DNA of 64,000 bases from Branchiostoma floridae (GCF_000003815.2 NC_049992.1:12802354-12866353), one strand, 5' to 3'. Positions 14,372-26,045 are shown, counted from the stretch's first letter. Numbers and translations: made by a program. Notes: generated by a model not told the origin, from the letters alone.

Positions 14372-14598
14372 TACCCTGGGAGCCAGCCGGGATCGGGCAG
14401 CTTGGACAGTTTATTCGGTGGCCCAAGATACTAGTAGTCAGGCCCGCCCGATCTCCTATCAGCGCCCGGGGAGTTTAAGCCCGATGAGATCCTTCAGGCT
14501 TAAACTCCCGGAGCGCTTATGTGAGATCGGCGGGCTGACTGCCTTGGCTCCCCGAACAAAACTCGCTAGCTACCCGGTGCTGTCTGGCTCCCATGGTA
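14372..14598. mobile_element. MITE family B, copy 1
   Basis: Ends TACCCTGGGAGCCAGCCGGG and the inverse near 14585-14598. Two nested inverted pairs lie inside: CAGGCCCGCCGATCTC-like arms and GGGAGTTTAAGCC / GGCTTAAACTCCC. Other copies are at 16198-16344 and 51505-51716. Confidence 0.8.
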
Positions 14599-14736
14599 GT
14601 GTGAATGGACACTATGATGGATGCGTTGATCGTCGGGGCGATGTAGCAAGCAGTCGCCGACAATAGTCAAATATGTGAGTCATCAATCTAAAGGCAAAGC
14701 CCATATCCGAACATGACTCCCGAACACTAGCCGACT

Positions 14737-14874
14737 TAATCTCCAGGCAGATCCCAAGGTAACATGATAACGTTATAGTATCAAAAGCTGGCCAATACAC
14801 ATTCTAAGAACAACTACACGTCTTTGCTAGCTTTGATGCTATATTATGTTATCATAGGATCTGCTTGTAGATTA
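14737..14874. mobile_element. MITE family A, copy 4
   Basis: TAATCTCCAGGCAGATCCCA at the left and TAGGATCTGCTTGTAGATTA at the right, with the family TAGTATCAAAAGCTGGCC / GCTAGCTTTGATGCTA inner pair. Confidence 0.85.
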
Positions 14875-15095
14875 CCCTTTTTGTTAAATATAATTATTTT
14901 ATTCAGGTATACAACTGATATACATTTATTGCAGTAGCGGCCTAGTGTATTTATTGGGTTTTGAAGGCCATTTTGGCTAGTTTGGAAAGTAGGACAATGC
15001 CGTCTGCATAAATATAGACTCGATACTTTTGATGCATTTAGCAGGGGCGCATCAAAATCTCTCGTATTCAGTTCGTCTGCCAACATATGCTGAAC
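14875..15095 (-). mobile_element. Decayed LINE reverse-transcriptase fragment
   Basis: The minus-strand frame reads ADELNTRDFDAPLLNASKVS ... GLQNPINTLGRYCNK ... KIIIFNKKGN, colinear with the LINE at 58.5 kb (VNDLNTGDLDTPLLHSSKVS ... GLQNAINVLGLYCNK ... KIIVFNRTG). The catalytic YADD is frameshifted and lost. It abuts MITE A copy 4 directly. Confidence 0.8.
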
Positions 15096-15732
15096 ACCCA
15101 TTGGAAATCCATGAGTCCGTTTCTTTGTAGCTCAATATCTAAGCGGTACTTGAAGACTGGGAGTGTCTAAAACAAACATTAGGGTCTGGTTTCCACATCG
15201 GTCGTCCAGCTGCATTTTTAGCTTAATTACGTAGACTTTGGCGTTGGCCCAGTAACGCTACTTTTGCCAAGAAGGTTATGTATGTGGGTTCCGCGTATCT
15301 GTCTGTCAACGCGTAGCAGATGTTGAGGAGACACCACCCCCCCCCCCCTCCCTCCCAGCGGCTTGGCAGTGCATCCAAAATTCCGACCTCGATGTCTCGT
15401 TTTCTGAGCAAAGTGTGGTGAGCTATTGGGCCGAAAGTACGTTGTATCTTTTGGTCTCATAGCGACTGGAATGGCACTGGTCGGTGTTGCTTCAGACTTT
15501 GAAAGATAATAACTCAATAGGAGGTTGACGAATCGTCATGACAGAAGGACAAATACTGCTACAAAGGGAGATATAGAGAAAGAGGTAATGGCATAAACAT
15601 AGATATGGACATATGTTTACTCAGTTTAGCACAGCTGCTAAGCTGAGGTGACGGAAACAGCATATATGATAGAAAAATAAGAATATATGGATTCAGACCA
15701 AGTTTTCGTTGAAGTTGCTGAGATTAGTCAGA
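15096..15732. other. Intergenic, no feature recognised
   Basis: Non-coding apart from a short C run at 15338-15349. Overlapping frames at 15223-15517 have no domain. Confidence 0.4.
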
Positions 15733-16165
15733 TCGCGTGGCGTAATCGGCAGCGTATTGGGCTCAGCCCAAGAGGTCTCGAGTTGGAAACCTGCCATGTC
15801 ACCAATCGTGTGCCCTTGGGAAAGGCACTTCACACTACGCTCCAAGCAGAGGTTAGGCTCCCGCTGTTTTTTAAACGTTTTTAGTCGTTTTTATCGGGCT
15901 TTCTATTTTGTCATCTTTCTTGAAGTACGCCAGCCAAATTTGACACATCAAGATAAAAAAAAATAGAAAGCCCGATAAAAACGACTAAAAAAACTGCTTG
16001 GAAAGTAACTTCACACGACTTTTCTCACTTCTCTCTGGTAAAAATCAGTACATAGCTTCTGCTAGGGACGTCCCTCGGACAGGACGTAAAATGGAGGTCC
16101 CGCGCGTCTGGGGAGAGTCACACCCTACACACGTTAAAGAACCCGCCGCACCTTTCGAAAAAGAG
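15733..16165 (+). mobile_element. tRNA-derived SINE interrupted by a hairpin
   Basis: The head TGGCGTAATCGGCAGCG ... GAGTTGGAAACC resembles the A and B boxes of a tRNA promoter. It is followed by a body typical of marine SINEs: TGTGCCCTTGGGAAAGGCAC, TTCACACGACTTTTCTCAC, then GACGTAAAATGGAGGTCCC and CACGTTAAAGAACCC. An inserted 0.12-kb hairpin splits the body. The head is too diverged to fold as a functional tRNA. Confidence 0.7.
15871..15993. mobile_element. Short hairpin element nested in SINE
   Basis: Arms TTTTTAGTCGTTTTTATCGG (from 15879) and the inverse ending near 15988, extended by GCTTTCTATTTT / AAAATAGAAAGC. The loop is about 40 bp. It interrupts the SINE between a GCTCCAAGCAG and a CTGCTTGGAAAG segment. 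Confidence 0.7.
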
Positions 16166-16197
16166 TAGGGGCGTGCTCCGGTGTGCGTACCCTGAGA

Positions 16198-16344
16198 GCC
16201 AGCCGGGATCGGGTAGCTAGGACAGGAAAGGGTAGCGATAACTCCTTCAGGCTTAAACTCCCACTAATGTGAGATCTGCGGGCTGACTGCCTTGCGTCCC
16301 CAAACAAAACTCGCTAGCTACCCGGTCCTGTCTGGCTCCCATGT
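16198..16344. mobile_element. MITE family B, copy 2
   Basis: TACCCTGAGAGCCAGCCGGG at the left, inverse CCCGGTCCTGTCTGGCTCCC at the right; internal deletion relative to copy 1. Confidence 0.8.
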
Positions 16345-16421
16345 CCCGGTGTGCGATGCTACAAATCCTTCCGTCTGGAGATCACACGAATGGAGGCCTC
16401 GTCTCCGGTGTACCGAAAGTG

Positions 16422-16680
16422 CGAAAAGGAACGAAAAGGAGCGAAAAGGAACGAAAAGGAACAAAAAGGAGCGAAAAGGAGCGAAAAGGAGCGAAAGGGA
16501 ACGAAAAGGAACGAAAGGGAACGAAAAAGAACGAAAAGGAAAGTACCGAAAGTGCGAAAAGGAACGAAAAGGAAAGTACCGAAAGTGCGAAAAGGAACGA
16601 AAAGATTGGATAGGAACGAAAAGGAACGAAAAGGAAAGTACCGAAAGTGCGAAAAGGAACGAAAAGGAACGAAGTATGAA
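16422..16680 (+). repeat. 10-bp satellite (GAACGAAAAG)n, forward arm
   Basis: About 25 units of GAACGAAAAG or GAGCGAAAAG, with an insert TACCGAAAGTGCGAAAAG recurring four times as a higher-order unit. The frames over it (KRNEKERKG repeats and their reverse) are satellite artefacts. Confidence 0.95.
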
Positions 16681-16927
16681 GCAAAGTGAAATAAAATTCG
16701 ATGGGAATATAAGGTAGCGATATTGTGATCGGCAAATGCATTTGAAACGGACTTTATTTTTGTATTTTGTGGCTTGTTCCACGAAATATCTAGAGCTCCA
16801 ATGGTTCAACGGCGAACCGGCGGGAAAGTGCACGCGTGGAAATAGATAAATACAAATCAAAGGCGATGGGCGGAGTCACGAATCAGTGCGTCCCGGGTTC
16901 CCACGCGGGCTGTCACAGATGAAATTG

Positions 16928-16949
16928 GGTGGGGGGGGGGGGGGGGGGA
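16928..16949. repeat. Poly-G run
   Basis: Nearly unbroken G run of about 20 bases, likely length-variable. Confidence 0.9.
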
Positions 16950-17609
16950 TGTTTGAAAGCCGCTGAGTAGCGCGCTAGAAAAATGTTTGACGGGTTAGGT
17001 TATATTTCTACGGTCCCAAAAATGTCACAAAGTCGTTTTCTAGTGGTCCCGGCCTAAATTATAAGTGGCCCCGGGCAATCGGGACACCGCGTTGATTTCA
17101 ATTTGAGACCTGGTTCCAAAGACTTTTTCTGCCGAACCTGCACGGGAGACGTGAGTCGCCCGCCAGATCTCTCCGTAGTTTCCCAATATCCTTTGCACAA
17201 ATTCCTCACGTTGGCCATTTCTTCCCGCAAAATGATTAATACTGAGTATTAGTACAACGTGAGGAAAACTCCTTGGTACAATGTATACATGTCTATCCTT
17301 TCACAGCTTTTCTTTTGTCGTGAACGAGGAAGAAGATATGTCTCCAGTCTCCAGAAAACCAAAAATGTTGTGGGCCCTGTTGAAGGGAGCTGTCATGCTC
17401 GTGGGGCAGCAGTTTATTAGCATATCCTTCCTGACCGGACTTCTATTAGACGTAAACAATCACAGGTCATTTGCATGCGGCGCTCCCATCTTGGGAGAAC
17501 AGAAGCCACCCAAATACAACAACAACGCTACAATCTTTCCTCATTCTGAAAATGTATATTAATCGATATTCATCCATCACCCACCAGTAACTGATTTTAG
17601 TCCTTGCTT

Positions 17610-17709
17610 NNNNNNNNNNNNNNNNNNNNNNNNNNNNNNNNNNNNNNNNNNNNNNNNNNNNNNNNNNNNNNNNNNNNNNNNNNNNNNNNNNNNNNNNNNN
17701 NNNNNNNNN
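17610..17709. other. Assembly gap (100 N) at the edge of the satellite
   Basis: Exactly 100 N directly before the reverse-oriented satellite arm, suggesting collapse or failure to assemble the repeat. Confidence 0.99.
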
Positions 17710-17808
17710 TCGTTCCTTTTCGTTCCTTTTCGTTCCTTTTCGTTCCCTTTCGTTATTTTTCGTTATTTTTCGTTCCTTTTCGTTCCTTTTCGCACTTTCG
17801 GTAGACCC
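17710..17808 (-). repeat. 10-bp satellite, reverse arm
   Basis: CTTTTCGTTC units, the reverse complement of the array at 16422-16680, ending in CGCACTTTCGGTA, the mirror of the TACCGAAAGTGCG start of the forward arm. Confidence 0.95.
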
Positions 17809-17984
17809 CTCGTCTCAGCCATACAGTACGTGTGATTTACATCATTCACCCGACGGGGACACCTGGCGCACCCCGTCTTGTATCAGCCAAAGGCAAAGAA
17901 AGAGTAATGTCTGTCACCCCGCAAGGGGCGGTATAAGTATTAAACCACAATGGCGCGGGATAACTCCGTACATCGATTTACTTA

Positions 17985-18204
17985 GGTGGACTCTCACTAC
18001 ACTTGGGTCACACTTGCGGCACTGCGGGGTTCGTTCACTGCGGCACTGTTTCGTTATTTGCGCGATTACATAAAAGTATGACAGATAGCAGACAACAAAA
18101 TACACAAAACAGAAGAAAATTCGTTCTTTATCTCTGAAATTCGTTGAGTCATCTACGAACCCCACAGTGCCGCACCGGTTCCCCATGTGCAGTGAGAGAC
18201 CACC
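17985..18204. mobile_element. MITE family G, copy 1, with 8-bp target duplication
   Basis: Ends GGTGGACTCTCACT and AGTGAGAGACCACC, flanked by a perfect 8-bp direct repeat TTTACTTA (17977-17984 and 18205-18212), as expected of hAT-type transposition. Arms continue as GCGGCACTGCGGGGTTCG / CGAACCCCACAGTGCCGC. A second copy lies at 44249-44495. Confidence 0.85.
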
Positions 18205-18212
18205 TTTACTTA

Positions 18213-18992
18213 CTACTGCTATGTGCGGATTTCAGCGTTCCCTTCTGTATATTCTAAAATTAGAAACTCAAGTACTGTACTGGCTCACTTTAGTTTCATA
18301 AGCACAATGCTCCTGTGAGAATCAATTACAAGTGGTACAATGTACACGATACCGCCGATGTCAGTACATGTAATACACAAACATGTACATATATGTTTTT
18401 GTCAACTAGCCTCATTTACCCATATCAATGTGTCATGTACTGTCTGATATTTCAATGATTATCAAACGTTTATCTGGCTGTTGTTCGAAATTTGACGGAA
18501 ACATCCCCTACCACTCCCACCCCCTAAAAACGCACACAACTAGAAAGAGTCGTACAAAACGCCACTGAAATTGAATACAGGCAAACAACGTAGGGTCATA
18601 TAGAGGCTTGAAAACTATGTCACCTATGTAACCTAAAACTGTGCCGTTAATTAGTCAACCAGACCCCCTCCCGTCACTCAAAAGAAGAGGGGTCTTTCTC
18701 GGTGTGAGTGGATCATACTTTACAGTCGGGTCTCAGGGTTGACATCTTGCAAAGGAGGTAGTCACCTGTTATATGTCAGTCCTTCCACGAATATGGTAAA
18801 ACTAAATAAACAAATACATAAAAAGAGTCCAGTATCTAAAAAAAAGACGTTGACGATATTTAGCGATAAATATACAGAGTTTTGTTGATGTAGAATGTGC
18901 CGATTGTACCTCACCCAAGAAGGTTATAATTTGAGTGTTTTTTGTCTGCATTTGAAGGACTATAGCACTACAAAGATCAATACTTTATCCTA
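18213..18992. other. Intergenic, no feature recognised
   Basis: AT-rich, no domain-bearing frame and no clear inverted repeat. Confidence 0.4.
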
Positions 18993-19281
18993 GCCTCCAC
19001 CAGGCCTTCCTACGAGGGTGCCGGGGGATCGTAGAATTCGGCAAAATATCGGAAAATTGGCCAAGGGAGTCAGTTGACGCTTTGGTTCACGTTTCCCCTC
19101 CGGAGCGGGCGACCAACTCCTCTGGTAGCAAAACTCACCTGGCAAATCATTCTCCCTATAATGGCCAGCGTAGTCAGTCTGGTAGAGACTAACATTATCC
19201 AGCCTTGTCCGCTTTACTCCGCTCCTTAAGGTCGCTACGTTGGCGGGTAGTGGCTTTCGGGAGCGGACTAAAGCGGACAAG
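18993..19281. repeat. Inverted-repeat remnant with 22-bp hairpin
   Basis: The right part has CTTGTCCGCTTTACTCCGCT (from 19204) paired with AGCGGACTAAAGCGGACAAG (to 19281). The stretch also carries GTCTGGTAGAGACTA, the terminal motif of the element at 40848-41065, so it is probably a decayed composite. Confidence 0.55.
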
Positions 19282-19915
19282 ACTGGACTCCAGAAAAGTG
19301 TATTAAGGAATATTTACGAGCGCTTTCGTTCCGATGTTCACTTATCCAAGTCTAACGTTACATGTATAAATAGGATTGTCTAGACTCAGTACATATTCTG
19401 ACTGAACATGGTTATGCAAAGCCAAAGTGCTAGCAAACCCACCCTGTAATTACTCAAATACCTTCAATATCTTATTACTGCATAAATAGTCTGACACTTA
19501 TTGCATATGCATACACGAAAAGGGTCCTATTAACTTTGATAGACACTAAACTTTTATAAAGCTTCAGGTCAACATTGTCTACTGCAACAATATTGGACCC
19601 GATCCAAACCAGACTTCAAATAATTCTAGCATTCTAGTATTCTAGTACACCACTTCAGCCTTATGCAGCAAGTTCGGTCGCGGTCTATTTGACTCTCCCC
19701 TTTTCGTGAATGGCTCCCCCTGTTCCGTGGAGAGATCAGCGGTCGTAAACTCATGATCTTTGCTAGAACTTACCGTCTTCAAAATAGAAGCATACGATTC
19801 CTCACCAGACTGTTAAATTCCTCGTGCCACTAGACTAAGTGTAAACGCGAAACAGAATATGAATACAGTCTCTGAAACCTGTTCACTACTATTCGCCAAC
19901 TCTTCGTGATACCAC

Positions 19916-20144
19916 CCTTTCCACTAGGACGGCGCTCTCGTCGCGCTCTCGCTGCGACCCAAAATTTGACATATTGCACAACGAATTGTGTAGAAAAGAA
20001 ACGGATATTTTCAAACTTTGTGCGTTTTGTTGTCTTTTAGGTCACACTTTTGCATTTTGTATGATGTACCTGTATGTATAGTATGAAAATGAAGGTTTCA
20101 CATATCCTAGTCAGGTCGCAGTGAGAGCGCCGCGCGATCGCCGT
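19916..20144. mobile_element. MITE family F, copy 1
   Basis: Left end CCTTTCCACTAGGACGGCGC, then GCTCTC; right end GAGAGCGCC...GATCGCCGT. The core contains AACGAATTGT, GTGCGTTTTGTTGTCTT and CACACTTTTGC. Copies also at 38766-38981 and 41066-41217. Confidence 0.75.
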
Positions 20145-20661
20145 ATGATGTTACTACAAATGCAATACCACGCCTACTTTAAAATCTTTCAATTGAGTGT
20201 CTACATTGAACTTGTATTTCAAACTACACTTGTTATTTTGATGTGTTAGTAATTTTACCGTGCTTCAATAAATCCGAATGTAAGGTTACTACACCTTTCA
20301 GCCGTGAGGCTGCCAGCTGTATGACATGTTGACAAATAAACCATTATGTGTATGGTGACCTTGAAAAGTCGATCTTCACAAAGAACGCATGCGTCATCAT
20401 ACCGTCTACTGTGGTGGAACTTCAGACATGCGCATTAAACTGACCGAGTTTGTACTGAGACTGGGACATAACAGAAACGCTATACTCCAAACCTCCAAGA
20501 GGGACTCGGCAAGGGTTAGCATTACCAAATAAGTAAGAATTTGTTGTTTTTCAGTGGTACGCCTGTCAATGGGCACGTAGTCCACCGGCCTCCTGAAAGA
20601 GTGCCTTTTCATCTGGAAATCTCGAGTTACGGTGTACGTGCAGTATGAAGGCGACTTTCTG

Positions 20662-20669
20662 TATAAAAG
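20662..20669 (+). promoter_or_regulatory. TATA box of the globin gene
   Basis: TATAAAAG, followed about 30 bp downstream by the likely transcription start (about 20692). A short 5'UTR exon ends at 20745 with donor GTACGA; the acceptor TTTCAG is at 21447-21452. This gives a 707-bp 5'UTR intron before the coding start. Confidence 0.75.
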
Positions 20670-21499
20670 GGGAGGAACCCAGTGCGGCTACGCGTACAGG
20701 CAGCGAGAACTACCGGCAAGCCAGCACTGAAACAATCCATCGAAGGTACGATAGACTGGGGGTAAATGTTGCGTTTCCTTTTAAAATCCTAATAATTTGG
20801 GGTCGGAAGTAAGTTTTCGCTTTTTGGTAGATTTTGGCCGAATTGATATACGGTAAACAATATAAACAATGTAAAACTAAATAAAAAAATAACATGTAAA
20901 ACTAAAATGCATTAGGCATCGATATTTTTCAACATAATTTCTAGTCATACAGATATACATTGTACAACTGTACGAGTAAAATTTTCTATTTCATAAGAAA
21001 TGAGTGGACCATGGTTGGACAACGATTTTTTGTCACTCAGAAGTCAAATTGACAAGTTGATGTCCCCTTGCTAGCGGCCGACGCGGCCGACCATAAAAAG
21101 AGTCGGCAGGTTTTGGTCAGGGTCGGTCGTGTAACCAAACCACAACATTTGTTTTGGGGGAATTACTCTTACACGTACCATACAGACTCCCTTTGGAAGG
21201 TTTTAAAGCGTCACTATCTCTTCATATCAAGTTTTTACAAAAACGGCATTGTTGTCGACTAAAATTTTACCATATACACCTCTTTAAAATACTGTGCTTT
21301 TAAAGCGTTCCTCTTTTCATGTACATCGACTTTGCTGTTACTTTTTTCTTCTTAGACTAACAAAAATAAATCCGCTGTAGACGTAATTGCTTAATTAATT
21401 TTTTGTCGTGCATCTTTTTTGTTGACTGAATGTCGTCTCCTTGAAATTTCAGACTTGGCATTCACTGTTGTGTCTACACTCCCCAAGACAAGAGGTAAA

Positions 21500-24400
21500 A
21501 TGGCGCTGTCTGCAGCCGAGCTGGCGACTGTGAAACAGGCCTGGGCAAAACTGACCGCGTCGTCCTTTGAGGACGCAGGAGAGAAAGTGTTTCTTGCGTA
21601 AGTGTTTATTTGATTCTTAGTCTGGCATTTTTCACTACTTCAGTACTTTCTAAACGAACTGCGTTAGCCACTTTCCGAACTTCTGGACCGGCGGCGTTTA
21701 TTTTTTGGTAGAGCGCTGATGGCGTCAGAGTTTCTATAGGAGAGGGAGTTTTGCCTTTGATTTTTTAATCTATAGTTGCTTTTTTTGTCGTATTCTAAAT
21801 TTTCTCTGACGGGCATGAATTCCAAGCTCTATTCGCGTGGAAGGTCGAGTACTTGGGTTGCGGCGAAACCAGTAGTGCGCACTGAATGGCACACTGATCG
21901 TCCATCGATTTTGTTCTTGGACCCCATAGTGCCAAAATGTCTACGTGCCAAAATGTGGGTAATCTTTTGGGCACGCCGTAGAACTTGACGTGCAGGCAAA
22001 ACTTTGTGTGCCATCAGGTAGTGGATTCGCCCCCCCTCCCCTTTTTTGTTCAGAAAATGTTTGGTCAATCGGTTCGCCCAGCTATTACATTCGCATATAT
22101 ATGTCACAGTAGAGATCACGATCCAGTAGAATCGTCGATTCTCCTAGGAGAGATTGCGATAGGAGCTGGTCCTAGGGCCAACTCCGATCGGGATCTCTCC
22201 TAGGAGAATCGGCGATTCTACTAGTATAGATTGCGATCGGGGTCTCTCCTAGGGCCAACTCCGATCCAAACTCAAATGATGCTAAGATATGGGAAACAGA
22301 GTGCGATCGGGATCTCTCCTAGGAGAATCAACGATTCTACTAGTAAAGATTGCGATCGGGATCTCTCCTAGGACCAACTCGAATCCAAACTCAAATGATG
22401 CTAAGATATAGGAAACAGCAATACTTGTTTTGATAAACAATGATTGTACAATGTATTTAGTATTAATGCAAACCTACTAACTCATTACTTGTCACAAGCC
22501 TACTTGTGAAATGTACGCAATAGGTGTGAGATTGTGAGTAATATCTTGAAACTCTGCTTGGTATTTTGACACCTGTTGATCACTTAACAATGGTTATTGT
22601 TCTTCTAAGACTGTGAAATGATTCAGGACAAGTCTATTATAACATTTTTGCCACTTCTTTATCAGAAATTACTTTATCAGATAACATACTCACATGAAAT
22701 TTACCATGAAAGTGATGCTATATACTATAGTGTACCTTGAGTAAAGCTGAAGAAGTGACCCTAGTGTGGTAGTCTTGAGTGAAGTTAACATTGTAGAAGT
22801 GACAATGGCTTGAGTGTAGTTGGTAATGAGTTAGTAGGTTTGCATTGATACTAAATAAAATCATTGTTTATCAAAAAAACGTATTGCTGTTTCCTATATC
22901 TTAGCATCATTTGAGTTTGGATTGGAGTTGGTCCTAGGAGAGATCCCGATCGCAATCTGTACTAGTAGAATCGCCGATTGTCCTAGGACAGATCCCGATC
23001 ACAGTCTGTTTCCCATATCTTAGCAACATTTGAGTTTGGATCGGAGTTGGTCTTAGGAGAGATCCCGATCGCAATCTGTACTAGTAGAATCGTTGATTCT
23101 CCAAGGAGAGATCCCAATCGGAGTTGGCCCTAGGACCAGCTCCGATCGCGATCTCTCCTAGGAGAATCGACGATTCTACTGGATCGTGATCTCTACTGTG
23201 ACATATATATACGCCTTGCTTACACGTCTTCGCATCGGCACCTGCAACTTAAACCGTTGAGTATTTTTCGAACCCCGCAGCGGCGCAAGCGTGACACAAG
23301 TGCAGTGAGAGTGCACCTTAACCGCTCGACCACAGGGACATGTTAACGAAGTTGCCTTGATGCAAGATTTGTGTATGTGAAATCCCCCCTCCCCTGATAA
23401 CTCTGTCTCTGCTTAACGTAGGCTCCTGAAGGATCCCAACATCAAGGCAAACTTCAAGAAATTCAAGGACATCCCCGAAGCCTCTCTTCCGGGAAATGCC
23501 GACATGCGTGCCCATGGTAAAAAGGTAAGGAGAAACTGAAAAATTATTCAAATTATGCAGATGACATCTACATTACAATACACCTTTCTCACGTAGCGGC
23601 CATGATAGATCGAAAACGAGGTCAATGAGGCAAACAAAAGACAGTCTATCAAAATACAAACGCAATACCAAGAGACCATGTCTAGCGGTGAAATAGACGT
23701 TAAACAAGGACAACAACAACATCAAAATAAGCAGTTCAACCAATGATAGCATGGAATTAGGAAATCGATCAATAAGAGAACGGCTGCATGTTCGTCAAAT
23801 ATTTGCATTATTATGTTTTTGTTTTGCATCTCTTAATGGACTTTGGGATCAGTCTACGCTACTCAAAATTGCTACATCTCTCGGTGCACAACACTAGTTA
23901 TAAAATATCGATGACGAATAGACATCCAGGTAATAAGATACAACAAAAAGGAGTTACTCAAGCAACTGGATATGATTTTGGAGACGGTCAGACGCTTCAA
24001 CCTAGTAAATATATTTGTTTGTTGTCATTTGATCCTAAATTTGTGTGGTTTGGGGGAAAGCTAAATGGGAGTTGATTTTATAAAAAAGCTCGTTTGACCA
24101 AGGAGGTTGAATAGGGGATTCAGCCTCCTTGGTTTGACAAATAAATTTGTGTTTTCTAGTGAAAAAATATGTGAAAGCTCTCTGACATTTTTAATTAGCA
24201 AAATAGGCTACTATAATGACAACATTTCAAAAACAAGTTACTACAACTTTTCCAACTATGACGTTTTCTATCCTAAAATTCTATTTAGAACCGAATAAAT
24301 GTGATAAGCAATTAAGTATCAAAGGAGAACTGTTTAGGTTTGTGTGAATGTTTTAGGTCAGTCCTGTGGCGTGGCATACAAAATGAATTGATCACTATGA

Positions 24401-25410
24401 TGTGACTGAAAATGCGCAGTTTTGGGGTAAGAGATAATCTTAAAGAAAAACTCATTCACACATGATACTCACGGCCTTTGTAATATACCACAATGTTTGT
24501 ACAATTTCTGAAGAAGTGAATAAATTGCCAGTTTATTCTAGTGACGCTGAAGAAGAGTGATGAATGTTATCCGTTATTTAACCCAGATGTACATATTGAA
24601 TTGTATTTGAATAAATGAATGATTTTATTTTATTTTTGAAAGGTGTGCACGGTGTTGGACAAATTTATCAAAGGTGATGAGGGAGCTGCCAAGAGCACCG
24701 GAACGATGCACAAGGGCCTGGGGATGTCGAACGACCAGATCGGCGTAAGTTACGCTGCCTTATGTTGCAACGTCGACATTCGCAAGCATGGGCAGTATCC
24801 AGCTTGTGCATCAGAGCTTTTATTATTATTCCATTCTGATCTAATTTATTTCTATGTTACATTATGGTATAGTATTTTGTGAAAGTCGTTACAAGCTCAT
24901 GCTGTGCTTTACTTATAAGCATTTTCAAACCTTTGTAACTTAAGTAGTATGTGTTACATTTTGTTTGCACCATTGATTTCATTTAATGTCTGAGGTTCCC
25001 CACCAGGGCAGTATTGAAAACCGCCGATTAAAGGTGATAGATACTAGTATGTATCCCTCTGGTTCAATAAATGAATAAACAAGACAAACAAGTCAAATTA
25101 GTACGTATACTCCTACGACAGCACATCGACAATATGTTCGTCATAGTCACGTAAATGCATCGATCCACGTTAAAAATATAGGCTGAACCAATACTAGGAA
25201 GGCCCAAGGAAGAGTCACAAGACAAAGAAACGTATTTGCATTTGTATTTGCGCCATAAGATAAAGTAATACTACTTATCATTTTGTTCTGACGCAGGCGA
25301 TGAGGGGCGCCCTTGTGGCCGTGTTGAATGACGCGGGAGAGGGCGGTGCTGTGCCTGCCTGGAATAAACTATTCGACCACTTCATGGAGGTCCACAAGTC
25401 CGGCTACTGA
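21500..25410 (+). CDS. Globin (138 aa, four coding exons)
   Basis: Heme-binding globin fold protein, presumably cytosolic and oxygen-binding. Coding exons are 21500-21597, 23422-23524, 24643-24744 and 25297-25410, with all GT/AG junctions and frames consistent. Key residues: LSAAELATVKQAW helix A, Phe CD1 in NFKKFKD, distal His E7 in RAHGKKV, proximal His F8 in GTMHKGLG, and a helix H ending DHFMEVHKSGY. The E7-F8 spacing (26) is about three shorter than in myoglobin, implying a short EF turn. Intron 1 is at B12.2 (phase 2), the ancestral globin position; intron 2 falls in helix E just after AHGKK (phase 0); intron 3 is in helix G (phase 0), near but apparently a few residues before the classic G7.0. 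No signal peptide is seen. Lancelets have a large globin family; which member this is cannot be assigned. Confidence 0.95.
22095..23211. mobile_element. 1.1-kb foldback element in globin intron 1
   Basis: Two inverted arms of roughly 400 bp start at TATATATGTCACAGTAGAGA on the left and its inverse at the right edge. Each arm repeats internal modules (TCTCCTAGGAGAGATC, GCGATCGG, GGCCAACTCCGATC, then TGATGCTAAGATATAGGAAA and ATTAATGCAAACCTACTAAC). The flanking TA repeat is consistent with TA target duplication. No transposase is encoded. Confidence 0.9.
23525..24642. other. Globin intron 2
   Basis: AT-rich; contains a hairpin ACCAAGGAGGTTGAATAGG / GATTCAGCCTCCTTGGT at 24098-24134. Frames at 23788-24298 show no domain. 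Confidence 0.5.
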
Positions 25411-26045
25411 GCGCCATCTAGCGTGACCTTCATGAAATACAACGGACCCACGACGTGTTTTATTACGTCCAAAAGTGGACAGGCTTTTCCCCTTCACTAT
25501 ATGGCTTTATTTGCACAGTAGGGGTTTCATGGGGAAAGAGCAAAATAGTTCATAGTTATTTTTCTTGAACATCTAATCTTTCCCGAGAACAGCAAGGCGG
25601 GTGTGGGACATATTACATACAGACACAGATTGGACGTAAAGCATATGTTTGTGTGATTTGCGTGCCCAAAAGTGTTTAATATTCTGAGCTGGGAAAGGAT
25701 ACAACAGTGTAAACTTAACAGTTAAGTCTCTGAGTGAAATGGTCTGTACAACACGACTATGGGTGTTTTGAGATGTTGTTTCATTGCCGTGAGAAAGTGC
25801 TGTTTGAATAGTCCAGGAGGAGATCCTCAGAAGAGGCCTAGACAAATGAGAAACGTGTCGCACCCTGTACATAACCAAGCCACTATCATAGAATAATAGT
25901 TTGGTGTCTCCCAATCATTTTAGGTATGATGTTCTATGACATGGGTTGGGAAATCGTGATTGTAAGCCTCTTTATGCAAGTCTATGCAAATTAGCCTATT
26001 ATGCTCCGAATCCAAATCAAAATAAAGCAGCATTACTTGAGTAAT
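25411..26045 (+). other. Globin 3'UTR and poly(A) signal
   Basis: The first AATAAA downstream of the stop is at 26021-26026. The intervening sequence has no repeat or coding signal, so it is the likely 3'UTR; the exact cleavage site is not determined. Confidence 0.5.

Noticed and set aside
15733-15795. Functional tRNA gene
   Set aside because: A and B box-like sequences are present, but the cloverleaf does not pair and the sequence continues into a SINE body.
16292-16860. Overlapping frames with KERKGTKR or FRSFSFLF repeats
   Set aside because: Six-frame artefacts of the 10-bp satellite.
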